64,000 nucleotides of DNA from Strigops habroptila (taxonomy: Eukaryota > Chordata > Aves > Psittaciformes > Psittacidae), in assembly GCF_004027225.2 (NCBI RefSeq), contig NC_044289.2, positions 12,734,354 to 12,798,353 of the forward strand. Direction: 5' to 3'. The notes beneath the pieces were generated by a model. The model was not told the origin of the DNA. It did no database searches and was given only the letters and a program-made list of their open reading frames with translations. A program made the translations under genes and the position numbers. This document shows, piece by piece, positions 14,101-23,900 of the stretch (position 1 is the stretch's first letter; each line of letters begins with the position of its first letter).

Positions 14101-15934
14101 AATATGATCTGTTCCACTAAAAAAATCCATTCCAATATTAAGTCTGCCTTAGCATGCAAGAACCCACTTCCCAATTCGTATGCATTCAGTTATATTTTTT
14201 TAAGAGTCATGCTATTCTGCTGAAGTTATAAATATTTTTAAAGTGTGGGACAGACAAGAAAAGTGCTTAATAAAAACCTTCCAGTGTTTAGAACCTGTAT
14301 TGTTTTACTTTGATCTACTGAGACCTCCGAAGGTGCAATTTATGGCCCAATTATGCTTAAGAACTGGCAACGCTGCTTCTAAGAGTAACACATTTCAGTG
14401 TGCTCTGGCACTTTGAAAACATCAGCTACCTGGAAAAAAGGTCCCACTAGACTCCATAGTGGTATTTTTCCCATAATCAGGTTTATAATGCAGTATTAGT
14501 GAAAATGTAGATGTACGTGGCAACAGACTGGAATGTGAAAAACCCTTTGATACACTGTGGCAGTAAATAAATAAATAAGGCTTTTCCAGCCTGTCAATTC
14601 ACAAGCTTCAAACCAAGCTCTGGGATTTTAAGGTCTGAGTTTTACTGCTGGGTTTTTGTTAAATTAGCAACATGTGTCATTCAAATTACTCATAGAGGGA
14701 ATAATCTTCTCTAGAAAAAAAAGTGAGGAAGATTTATGCCAGTTAGAGACACAGAATGCTTGACAGACTTCATCAAACACGGTGGCATCACATACCATAA
14801 ATAGTATATTACACAAAAAGATGGTGTGGAGTAACACCGTATGGTTTGTGATGTACCTCATGTGACAGGTGCCTTGCTTCGAGGTTGCTCAGGAGTTTCA
14901 ATAGGTGTATTTTTACTAAGACCAATTGAAACAGATGATACACAGCCACCACTAATTTCACTCAGTAGTAACAGTGAAATTTAACCAGCTGTTCTTTGTA
15001 CACTGCCCTGAAAACAGTCGATAGTAAGAACACAGCTATTGCTATATCCTATTAAAAAGACAGGAAACTATGCGCAGGTTCACGCAAGTATTTTCAGTTA
15101 AAAATAAATCTGGATACAACGACAAGCTTGGTTTCAAATAATAGCAAATATATAACCTTAAATCTCCAAATCTAGGATATTTAAGGAGGGACACAACAGT
15201 TCTCAGAACAGAAAGGCTTCTCATACTGCTTTTTACTCACCCACTGAGTTCAGGACTAGATTCCTTGTCCAGAGATGCTCAGCACTAAGCATGAGACTAG
15301 CTACTACAAAAGCTGCAACCCTAGACACAACAGGGTGAGGTAAGGACAGAGGAAGACTGCCTTTTGTATCAGAACTCCAGTGGCTAAAAAGACGATCATA
15401 AGCTTCAACTCTGTGAGTTTTTAAGTCAGACTTTGAAGGTATTTAAAGCAAAAGAAGGTAGTTTTCTCCTGTTCTATCTGCTGCTTCTCTATTCATGAGT
15501 GCTCTGTGGTGCTGGGGGCATGCAGGGACAGAGAGGGAACTGAACAGCACGTGAAGGTTACACGAACTACTGACAAAACCGCCTTAAAAGTCAAAATGCC
15601 TTAATGTGAAAATGAAATAGCAACTTTTCCTTTGATAACATGCCATGGTCAGGCTTTGCCAGTTTACAGCTTCACCTACACTCACTCCTTGACAAAGCTA
15701 CCAGGCACAATTATTCTTGAATTATTACCACAGGAAAGACTTTTTGGTCACCCAAAATCATACACCAAGTAGTGGAATGCTACTACGCTACTACTCAAAG
15801 CCAGACAATTCTCATTGTTAAACATAATGCCCTTTCCACAGCTCACAACCGAACAGCAAGAAATCTTACTTGGACCCCTTCCTCCCTGCAAGAAATACAC
15901 TTTCAAAGTAAACCCCCTCAATCCTCTTGCTTAC

Positions 15935-17023
15935 CTGGTGGTAACTGAAAATTCTGAATGTTAGTTGGATTCTGAGGTGGCTGAGGCAAACGAGGTGCTA
16001 AAACTGTAGGAGTCAAAGTTGCTCTTATTCCACTCGTAGTTGCTGTTGGAGTCCTTGGCAGACTTTGTGCCACCGTATTGGCAGTGCCTTTAGCCATTCC
16101 CGTGGGGGTGCCAGGAGCTGCAGGAGGTATCCCACCAGGATTGGGAGCAACATTGGGGAGCCCGGCTTGCATAGTTTGCCCAATAATCATGTTACCCCCT
16201 GTAGTACTGGGCTGGCCACCAGTAGCCAGCGTCTGCTGTTGGGATACTGCTTGGACTATAGCTTTAGGAGACTCAGATTTGATGACCTGCGTGGTGGGAG
16301 CTGCTGGCACAGTGGAACCAGACTGGCTGTTCACAAGTGATGTCTGGAGGGAAGCTCCAGATCCCACAGTGGCTGTAGCAACAGCAGGAAAACTCCCCAC
16401 ACTGATGGTTGAATTGATCACAGTATTGCTCCCATTCTGAGTGGCTGCCCCAGCTGCAGCTACTGTGGGTCCTGCTGTGTGGATCGGCGGCCGCACGAGC
16501 GTCACCGTCGGCGCCCCAGTCCCAATGCTCGGTGGTGGCTGCGAGGAGATAACTGTGGGCGAGGAGGAAGATGCAGAGGACACAGCAGTGTTAAGGAAAG
16601 AAGTCTGGATGACAGTGTTGGAAGCCGATGGCAAAACAGCATTAACAGTATTTCCCTTCCCCACAGATCCAGGTCCATTGTTAACGAGAGGGGCAACAGC
16701 AGGGGCAGGAGCAGGGTTAGCGGTCACCGGAGTCCCAGGGAAAGCAGCACTTCCTGTATGGTGAGAGTTCATCACCACGTTACTCCCATTCAAAGTTTGC
16801 ACTGTCGTGGTCCCAATCTTGCCATTCCTGGTGGACAAGGCAGTTGCCATGGTGCTGATAACCACCGATTTGCCCTGACTGAGGGTCCCTGGAGCAGCAG
16901 TGACTTCAGATGCTCCTGCTGCTGCAGTGGTGGTGCTGGTGCTCGTTGTGGTGGCTCCATCCAGAGCTGAAGTCTGGGACCTGGTGTTATGGTTAATAAC
17001 ACCCCCTTGCACTCCTCCTGCTC
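15935..17023 (-). CDS. TAF4: TAF4 large coding exon 2
   Basis: The acceptor TTGTTTTGCAG ends at 17024. The exon begins at 17023 and reads on in phase 1 as GAGGVQGGVINHNTRSQT. It encodes 362 further residues rich in Thr, Val, Ala, Pro, Ser, Asn and Gly with no globular domain. The conserved TAF4 words QTLNG, NSHH, LVNNGP, IKSESPK and TPTATTSGIRATL are visible. The donor CCACCAG then GTAAGC uses GT at 15934-15933, phase 1. The exon is a continuous open frame of 1089 nt (363 codons), which argues strongly against a pseudogene. Confidence 0.92.
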
Positions 17024-19258
17024 CTGCAAAACAACAACAAAGTTAAACAGAGAATAAGCAAGAGGAGAAGTCCAGAAGACAGAATGTTCTCCCTCATCAC
17101 CAAGTCTTCTCCATCTCCCAGGATGCCTGCCCAGAGCCAAGAAAACGGGACAGAGCATGAGCTGAAGATGATTTTGAAGCCTCTGATTTCCCATCAAAGC
17201 CTGGCAGATTCAGTATTCATTTTAACATCCCTGCTTTCAACATTACAGTAAGACAAAACAGGGAAAGCAGATTTGATATGAACCAAGAGAAGGGAGGAGA
17301 AAGATCACCTTAGACCTCTTCCCCAACCTAGAGCCTGACGCGGCACTTAGCAACAGGACTGCAACTGCAAGGAGGGAAAAACAGCACTGGAAGACACATG
17401 AATAAGACATAGTCCCTCTGCCCAGCACACGTTACCTACAGATCAAGTCAGTTAGATCAGGAGGCTCAACCACAGCACAATATGAAAAAGTGAAAGGAAA
17501 ACATCAGGCTGGCAAGATAAGAAGCACTGCAAGGCCCGGAGCAGGTTACTAGAAAACCCCTCTGCTTCGTCACAGAATTTGTTCTTCCAGACCTGAAGTT
17601 CCCACAGCCTGAGATCACTTAAAAATAAATAAATAAAAAGCAAAGCCGGTTTGAGAAGGGACAAGATGATGAAGCTTCTTGTCCTGAATAATCCTCATGC
17701 CTCTTGACGAGGCCTGGTGTTACCACAAGTACAATCACACACAGTCCAGGTCCTGGCCCTACAGAGACAGAAATAGGAAAAGAACAGTGACAGACAGACA
17801 CTGAGAAGCGTGTTATAAAGGTTAAGGAGATCCTCCTAGAAAAGCTTCATTAATCAGAACAGAGGGTCTGTAACATCTTCTTACACTTCAGCAACAAGAA
17901 AGCAAGCAATAAAAAAAAATGGGGGGAGGGGAGGAACTGCAGAGATTCTGGGGAGACATTTATTTTAATTCCCTGAAAACCAGCTTCCCTCCATTCCCAC
18001 GTAGTGAGCCCTTATCCCAGCCTTCACACTATCCCCCTACAACCTTCAGAGCTCGAAGAGGGGGAATATTCCCAGGTAGCTACAGGGGGTGGGCGAGTGG
18101 GTGGGAGAAGACATTGTACAAGGTGGGGTGTTGTGGCCTGAATTCCCCCCCTTCCTGGGACCTGGTGTTGTGACAACCCCCCCTTGAGGGCAGAGGAGGA
18201 ATGAGAGGTGTTGAATGCCCCCTCCAAGCCCCTGGAACAAGGGAGGGGGTCGGGGGGAAGGAATATCCAGGCAGGCAGATATGGGGGGGAAGCATTTTGA
18301 GGGACTTCCTCCCCTTGAAATCCCCCCTCGCTTCCTCCTCTACAGGAAATAGGTGTCATGATTAATAACACCCCCTTCCACTTCAGTAACAGAGAAGGGG
18401 GAGGGGAAGAAGCATTTACACAGACAGCTAAGGCGGCATTATTAAGAGGGAATCCCCCCCATAACCTCCACCCCTGGAAAGGGAAGGGGAGCAGTCACAG
18501 ACGGCATGAGAGGCACAGCCATTACCCAGGGGGTGGGCTCTGCCTCCCTCAGCCCCCGAGATGAAGAGAACCCTCTCAGACTCCAGCAACAAGGGCAAGA
18601 AAAGCAGAGGGAACCGGCAGAGTCACGGACGGGCACTGCCGGCTTGTTCTGCGGGGAAGCTGCCCCCACACATGATAAAACACCCTCTAGTAAGCAGAAG
18701 CGAGGAGGGAAAATAAAGGGGAGGGAGCAGAGGCGCGGATACACACCGAGGGGGCATGATGAGGGGAGGCTCTCCCCCATATGATCGATACCACCCTTTG
18801 CACTCCCGCTCCTGCCACAACGAGAAGGAGGAGAGAGGGAAAAGGGGGAAAAGCAGTGAGGGAAGGAGGCAGCCGGAGCTGGGGAGTGGGGGGAGGGGAG
18901 GGCCCCTCTCCCCTCAGAGCCCCCCACCCCTGCCCATGTTACCTGCTTTTGTGATCTCTGGGGCACTCAGTCCCATCTTGCTGCTGCTGCTGCTCTCTGT
19001 TTGGGCATTAGCATTGCCTCCTACTACTACTCCTCCAGGGCTAGGGCTAGGGCTGCTGCTGCTACTGCTGCTGCTCACAACATGGTTCCCCAGCAGCCCC
19101 CCAGCGGCCCTCAGGGGCTCCTGCGCCTTGTGGTGCTGGTGGTGGTGGCCGGAGGCCGCCAGCTGAGACTCCAGGGAGCCCACCAGGTCGCTCACCACCT
19201 TCTCATCCACCTCCGTGTTCAGGAAAACCTCATCCAGCAGATCCGAGCCCGCCGCCAT
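15935..19258 (-). CDS. TAF4: TFIID subunit TAF4, N-terminal 468 residues (partial gene; exons 18943-19258 and 15935-17023)
   Basis: TAF4 is a core TFIID subunit. Its C-terminal histone fold pairs with TAF12, and its glutamine-rich middle and TAFH domain contact activators; it is nuclear. The two exons join in phase 1 (316 nt, then 1089 nt) to give residues 1-468. The start MAAGSDLLDEVF and the VVSDLVGSLESQLAAS segment match vertebrate TAF4 closely. They are followed by a His-rich stretch (HHHQHH), a Ser/Pro run, and low-complexity Ala/Thr/Val/Pro/Ser sequence. The last stretch, RATLTPTVLAPRLPQP then NIQNFQLPPG, is the conserved segment just before the Gln-rich region. The TAFH and histone-fold exons lie outside the window to the left. 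From memory, mammals carry this whole N-terminal part in one exon, so the intron at 17024-18942 is noteworthy. The start is chosen by homology; an in-frame upstream ATG exists at 19357. Confidence 0.93.
17024..18942 (-). other. TAF4: TAF4 intron between coding exons 1 and 2, with low-complexity repeats
   Basis: GT at 18942-18941 and AG at 17025-17024 bound this 1.9-kb intron. The part next to exon 2 (17024-17900) is ordinary intronic sequence. The part next to exon 1 (about 17900-18940) is strongly G-rich on the plus strand (C/T-rich on the gene strand) and contains several degenerate copies of the first 30-40 bases of exon 2, described separately. Long open frames across it on both strands look like products of base composition. 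I see no further conserved TAF4 coding segment in it. Confidence 0.8.
18150..18810 (-). repeat. Degenerate repeats of the TAF4 exon 2 start
   Basis: On the plus strand, exon 2 holds CTGGGACCTGGTGTT (16974-16988) followed by TTAATAACACCCCCTTGCAC (16993-17012). The 15-mer recurs exactly at 18155-18169. TTAATAACACCCCCTT recurs at 18362-18377, inside a 29-base stretch that differs from 16983-17011 at three positions. A third copy at 18781-18820 keeps TTTGCACTCC, GCTCCTGC and the ACAAC next to the acceptor. Weaker matches occur near 18430-18455 and 18670-18690. Translated on the gene strand these give GGVINHDT, GGCHNTRSQ and SAKGGIDHM, against exon 2 VQGGVINHNTRSQ. Confidence 0.75.
18943..19258 (-). 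CDS. TAF4: TAF4 coding exon 1
   Basis: The initiator ATG is at 19258-19256, preceded by an A-rich AAAAAAAAG context. The exon encodes 105 residues plus one base: an acidic, conserved N-terminal segment (residues 1-36), a His cluster (near 37-43), the GGLLGNHVV block and a serine run, ending EITKAG. The donor is AAAAGCAG then GTAACA (GT at 18942-18941), phase 1. Confidence 0.92.
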
Positions 19259-19433
19259 CTTTTTTTTGGAGGGTTCCTGTGAGCGGCTCCCTCCTCCCCC
19301 CCCTCCCCTTCCACTCCTCCCTCCCTCCCCCCACCCCACACACACACACTCACACACACTTCAACCCGCCCGAGTGCGCAGGCGCAAGCGCCCAGCCTCA
19401 CATCACCGGCCGGAGAGGGATTCCGCTCGCTGC

Positions 19434-19471
19434 CGATTGGCCGGTGCCCGCCTATAAAAGGCCGTGCAAAT
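19434..19471 (+). promoter_or_regulatory. TATA box with CCAAT and octamer-like element, facing away from TAF4
   Basis: On the plus strand ATTGG (inverted CCAAT, 19436-19440) is followed by CCTATAAAAGG (19451-19461) and TGCAAAT (19465-19471). The TATAAAA orientation predicts a plus-strand start near 19484, away from TAF4. The same CCAAT read on the minus strand could serve TAF4 itself. A donor-like CGGGTAAAG sits at 19571-19579. No convincing coding product follows, so a divergent non-coding transcript is the simplest reading. Confidence 0.5.
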
Positions 19472-20629
19472 GGCTGCGACGGCCGAGTTAGGAGTCGGGC
19501 GGCAGCGGCTCGGCGGCGGCGCGGCAGCGGCGCAGGGGGGCGGGCGGAGCGGGGCGCCGCGGGGCGGCCGCGGGTAAAGCCGAGCCCCGGCCCGTGGCTC
19601 GGCGGAGCGGCGGGGGAGGCCTCGGTGGCTGCGGCTCTTTGTCTGCCTCGGCCCAAAATGGCTGCATGTTTCCCCGCTGCTCCCTGCGGCCGGGTCTCCC
19701 CCGCCGCCGCGAGTCTGAAGGGCGCCCCGCACCTGTGCCAGCTGCCTGTAACTGATCCACGGCCGGCGCGGGGGGGAACCGGGGGGCGGGCGGGCGGACG
19801 GGACCCACGCCCAGCCCCGGGCGGGGGCAGCGGGCGAGGAGGAGCGCGCCGGCCCCCGCGCCTCCTTCCCTCCGTCCCTCCCTCCCTGCCTCCGCCGCTG
19901 GCAGAGGCGGGCTGCCCCGGAGCGCCCTTCGGTGCGCCCGCAGCCGGTAGCAGCCCCGCCGGCCGGGCCGCGGTTGGGCCCCGCTGTCGCTGTGTGCCAG
20001 GCGCGGTGTCGCCAGGCTCCGCTCCGCGGCCTGGGCAGCCTGACTCAGCACGCCGGGCCGCGGCGGGGCCGGGGGGAGCCCCGGGAAAGCGCGCCCGGGG
20101 AGGGAGGGCGGGCGGCGGGGATTTCAGCGCTAGGAAGGGAAACAGGGGAGGGGATGGGAGGAAAGAGAGGGAGATCCCCGCTTTAAACGGTCCAGTCGCA
20201 GCTCCGAGCCCGGCACTGCGAGGCGGGGGCCCTGCCGCGCCGGGGACCATCCCCGCCCGGTGTCAGCGCGCGTTACACCCCCGCTGCCGCTTAACCCTTG
20301 TGGGGAGAGCCGTGTCTGCCGAGCCGCGCTCGGCGGGAGCCCTGCGCCGGCTGGGGAAGCCGCTCCCGGCCGCGGCCCGACACAGCGGGCTGGGCTCGGA
20401 GCCCCGGCGGGGTGCGGCGGGGCCGGGCCGGGCGCTGGCTGCAGGTGGACGCGTCTTGCTGAGCGCCAGCGTTACGGTAGAGAGCTGCACTTTGACCTCG
20501 TTGTGCAACCATCGTGAAGGAAGTAAATATAGTTAACGTAAAAATACAACCTGCCTTTGGATAAATGCTCTCTTGTGCCAGGCACTGTTTTCACAGGAAA
20601 CTGAACTATTGGAACAATATTAACTGGCT

Positions 20630-20972
20630 GGGGAGTAGTGGGGGTGAGCCTGGAGGGGCTACGAGAAACCTGGAGAGGGGCTTTGGAGAAGGGCCTCTAG
20701 GGGCAAGGACAAGCGGAATGGCTTTATCTTGACAGGAGAGATTGAGACGAGCTCTTAGGTTGAAGTTGTTCCCTGTGAGGGTGCTGAGGCGCTGGCACAG
20801 GGTGCCCAGAAAAGCTGTGGCTGCCCCATCCCTGGCAGTGTTCAAGGCCAGGTTGGACACAGGGGCTTGGAGCAATCTGCTCTAGTGGAAGGTGTCCCTG
20901 CCCGTGGCAGGGGTTGGAACTGGATGAGCTTTAAGGTCCCTTCTAACCCAAACCATTCTAGGAGTCCATAAA
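20630..20972 (+). mobile_element. CR1 LINE 3' fragment
   Basis: This 5'-truncated, plus-oriented CR1 matches the family in the TTCAAGGCCAGGTTGGACAC block near 20840-20860 and in the 3' end GGTCCCTTCTAACCCAAACC then ATTCTA near 20935-20961. It lies about 1.4 kb upstream of the TAF4 start, just outside the CpG island. It is closely related to the minus-oriented copy at 51850-52262. Confidence 0.9.
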
Positions 20973-23900
20973 CTGAAAGACAAATCATAGCATGTGGTAA
21001 GTTTTTAAGGGACACAAAGCTTAATATAGCCCCTCTTCTTTCACCATTATAAAATAAGCTTTGCTCTTACGTATTGGGAAAGGGCGGAATTGGAGGCTGG
21101 ACACATGTTACAGTGGGATTGACTCAGCACCTGCTCATGCCCTGGCTGACAATGCCCAGATCTGACGGGTCTGATAGCTGCCAGAAGGCTGCAAAGGTGA
21201 AAAATGAGAGCTCTGAGTTATCTAAGAGAAGGGATTGCTTTAAATAGGTCAGAGACAAAGTATTCCCCACTTAGGGTTGCCCAAACATGGGTGTCAACGC
21301 TTCCCGTGTTACATATTTGTGGTGATCACTTCACTTGTAGTACTGTGACATGAGCTGAATTGCTCAATACTTGGCCCTGTGAGTGATGGGAACAGCACTG
21401 GAATACCGTCCTGTGTCTTGCCTTGCCCCCAGATATGCAAGCGTGTCTACAAGGGAGAAGCTCTTTGCCAGAAGTTTGCAAGGGGAAACAAAAACTGGCA
21501 GGTATTTGTTCTTAACACACAGGCCTCGAATAAGAGGGTGAGTAAATATCTTCAGATCAAAAATGTTAGAAATTCACAGGGCTATTACTGGTCTAGGTTC
21601 TGATTTCCTCGTCTCACCTGCAGTAGTCTTTGGCTGCTGGCTAAGAATGACAACACTGAGCCTTTCCCAAAGCTCCACTTGCTTCACCAGGTGGCATCAC
21701 TAGGAGGGAGCACCTCAGTCCTCTGAGGAGTTTTATATTCATCTTTTATTCCCCAACATTTTGTACTCTGCATCCTTCCTCAGTCATCATTTGAAACTCG
21801 AGGGAGAGAAAGAAAAGGCCCTTTCCCTCTCCATGATTTTGAACTTCATTTTCCCAATTTTTGCCCAGTGATGGGGCTGCACAGTAGCTGCCGTGTTACA
21901 GACATTGCTGGAAGTCATGTTGCCTGTTTCCTATGAGGCAGGAATGCTGCAGCAGGCAGGGGAGTCCCAGCCACACTCAAGCACATAGCTAGTTTTAGCT
22001 GTGGGGAAATTCTACAAGCAACATACCAGGGAACTATCTAGAATAAAAGTCTGGTCTTATTCCCTAGCCAGCTACACATTCCCTAACTTGGGTACCTGAA
22101 GAGTTAATCTACATCAGCTGCTCAAGTTATTTATTAAAGGTAAAAAAGCTCAACTTAAGCTAAACCAGCTCGACAGTGTGGCTGCAGGTCTGTCTCTTGT
22201 GGCATCTTGTGGCTGATGCTGGGCTGCAGCACCCGAGGGGCAATGGAGAGGGATGACATGCATCAAGCTGCAGCAGCAGGAAAGGTCAGAGCAGCCTCTC
22301 TTCCTCTACTGCTCGTGTTCTAGGACAGCTTGAGTGTAGTTTTCAGTTGCATACAAAACTAGAAATAAAAGCATAGAAATCTTTGTGTCCTTGTTCTAAC
22401 GCTCTCTTTAGTGCACCATATGGTGTATCTGCCATATTAGGTAAACAACTTTACAAAATTACAAGAGCAACTGAGATTCATTACAACTTGTGCATTATAA
22501 GTGTGTACGATCCATTACTGAATAATTTATCTTTTCATACTCTCTGCCTCTTGTTTGACATTGGAAGTCGCTTTCTAGGCTGGATTCTTCAGGACTGGGA
22601 TTCCAGCTCCTCTGTGCTCCACTGCTCACCTTCCATTTTAAATGGTATAAAAGAGCTACTTGGATAAGCATTCAGGGAATGGATTACTAGTAATTATTGG
22701 TGTTTGTGTAGAAACAGACTCAACATACAGTGAATGCTATTTCACCCATCAGCAATTACATCAAAAGATCTTGAACACTACAGGCACGTATGGATGCTCT
22801 CTACTGCCAAAGAGTAAAAGCTAGGAGGAGCTATACAGCAAAAATGTAGGGCTGATAGTTCCTTTAACCTGCTTCTTTAGTATATTGTTATTTAATACTT
22901 ATTTCCCCCCCTGAGAGCTAGCCTATGTAGACCATAGCATAGAGACTGTCTCAAGGTACAAGTGGTAATGCAATTCTCTTTCTGTTTGTTTCCTATGGTT
23001 AGTCTAAAATTCAGTACAGGAACATCTGACAGAGCTGACAGGAGGACGGATTACAGTGATAAGGGATGTATCAGAGAAGCCTACAGATGGCTTGTGAGAA
23101 GGAGGGTCACTTTTGGTTGGCTCTACACAGCTCCTTTGAGTCTTAACTGGCCAGTGAGAATACTGAAGTCCCATCAATAAACAGATGAAAATTTGATATT
23201 ATAGTTCTGACTGGTGAGTTTTTGCTCTCCTTCCCTGCCCCTTTCTCTGCTCCTCACCGACCACTGATTTAAAATGCTGAAAGTTGGGGTTTAACCAGTG
23301 ATACCTTAAATCCACAAGGTAGGTCAAACAAGATGACAGAAACCACAGAGACTTTGGTTTTAGTCAGAAAGCTTTGCTGACCTTGTAGCCAGGTCCCACC
23401 CTTCCTTTCTGCCTGGTAGCCCATTTCCAATTATTTTTGAGGAGTACAAGAGCTCAACAGACAATCTGATAAGTACAGAGTGTCAGGAGGAGACAAAGGA
23501 ATGATGCAGTCCTATGTAGAAGCTCCTGGTTGGTGGATGTGAAAGTCTGTGTGCTGATTCTTCTGCAAATAGGTGTCAGTCTGCACTAACAAGTGTTCGG
23601 CAAAACCAGCAAGAATTCCTATGCATCTGGAATACAAGTGTTTGACAATCCAGAGGGAAAATATCCCTGGTTTAAGTATTTTACTTTGAATTTAGGGGCA
23701 AATGCAGTCTTACTACAGATGTGTGCCTGCAGATAAACTTCAATGGCTCTTTGCAGTCTATGCACTTTACTGTCTTCTCCTTGGAACCTCAAAATACTGC
23801 TTATTGGCCTTAAAATCATCCTGGTTACTTCAGCTGTCCTTAGGTGAACCCCTGAAGAAGTCTAATGCCTCCAGTAGTCAGGGATTAGTATTGGAAATGA

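Larger units (their letters stand above)
1..15934 (-). other. TAF4: TAF4 intron downstream of the large exon (no exon seen)
   Basis: This stretch lies 3' of the splice donor at 15934-15933 on the minus strand, so it is TAF4 intron. I read both strands for the next conserved TAF4 exon (the glutamine-rich segment following LPPG) and did not find it. The open frames here are short, AT-rich and without recognisable domains. Contents I can name: a short (AAAATT)n tract near 2541-2566, a purine-rich tract near 7552-7622 and a MIR-like SINE near 10985-11165. The rest appears to be unique AT-rich intronic DNA. A conserved non-coding element could be present but cannot be recognised without alignment. 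Confidence 0.8.
18900..20530. promoter_or_regulatory. TAF4: TAF4 CpG-island promoter region
   Basis: This is a dense G+C and CpG stretch spanning TAF4 coding exon 1 and 1.2 kb upstream. Motifs seen: an NRF1-type TGCGCAGGCGCA at 19375-19386, a CCAAT box on the gene strand at about 19436-19440, many GC boxes, and a (CA)-rich tract near 19336-19360 just upstream of the start codon. Long open frames inside the island on both strands (for example 19625-20536 plus and 19219-20250 minus) are Ala/Pro/Arg/Gly-rich and are treated as compositional artefacts. Confidence 0.8.

Noticed and set aside
16065-16970. Several plus-strand frames of 90-163 codons opposite TAF4 exon 2
   Set aside because: Shadows of the conserved TAF4 coding strand; no family similarity.
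18024-18966. Minus-strand frames of 64-174 codons inside the TAF4 intron
   Set aside because: Low-complexity Pro/Ser/Gly frames in a C/T-rich intron. They carry the repeated exon-start words reported as a finding but no further TAF4 coding block.
19219-20250. 343-codon minus-strand frame overlapping the TAF4 start
   Set aside because: It reads the TAF4 start region in the wrong frame and is otherwise low-complexity; a composition artefact.
19625-20536. 303-codon plus-strand open frame upstream of TAF4
   Set aside because: Ala/Pro/Gly/Arg-rich, mirrored by equally long open frames in other reading frames of the same CpG island and without any domain. Explained by GC-rich composition.
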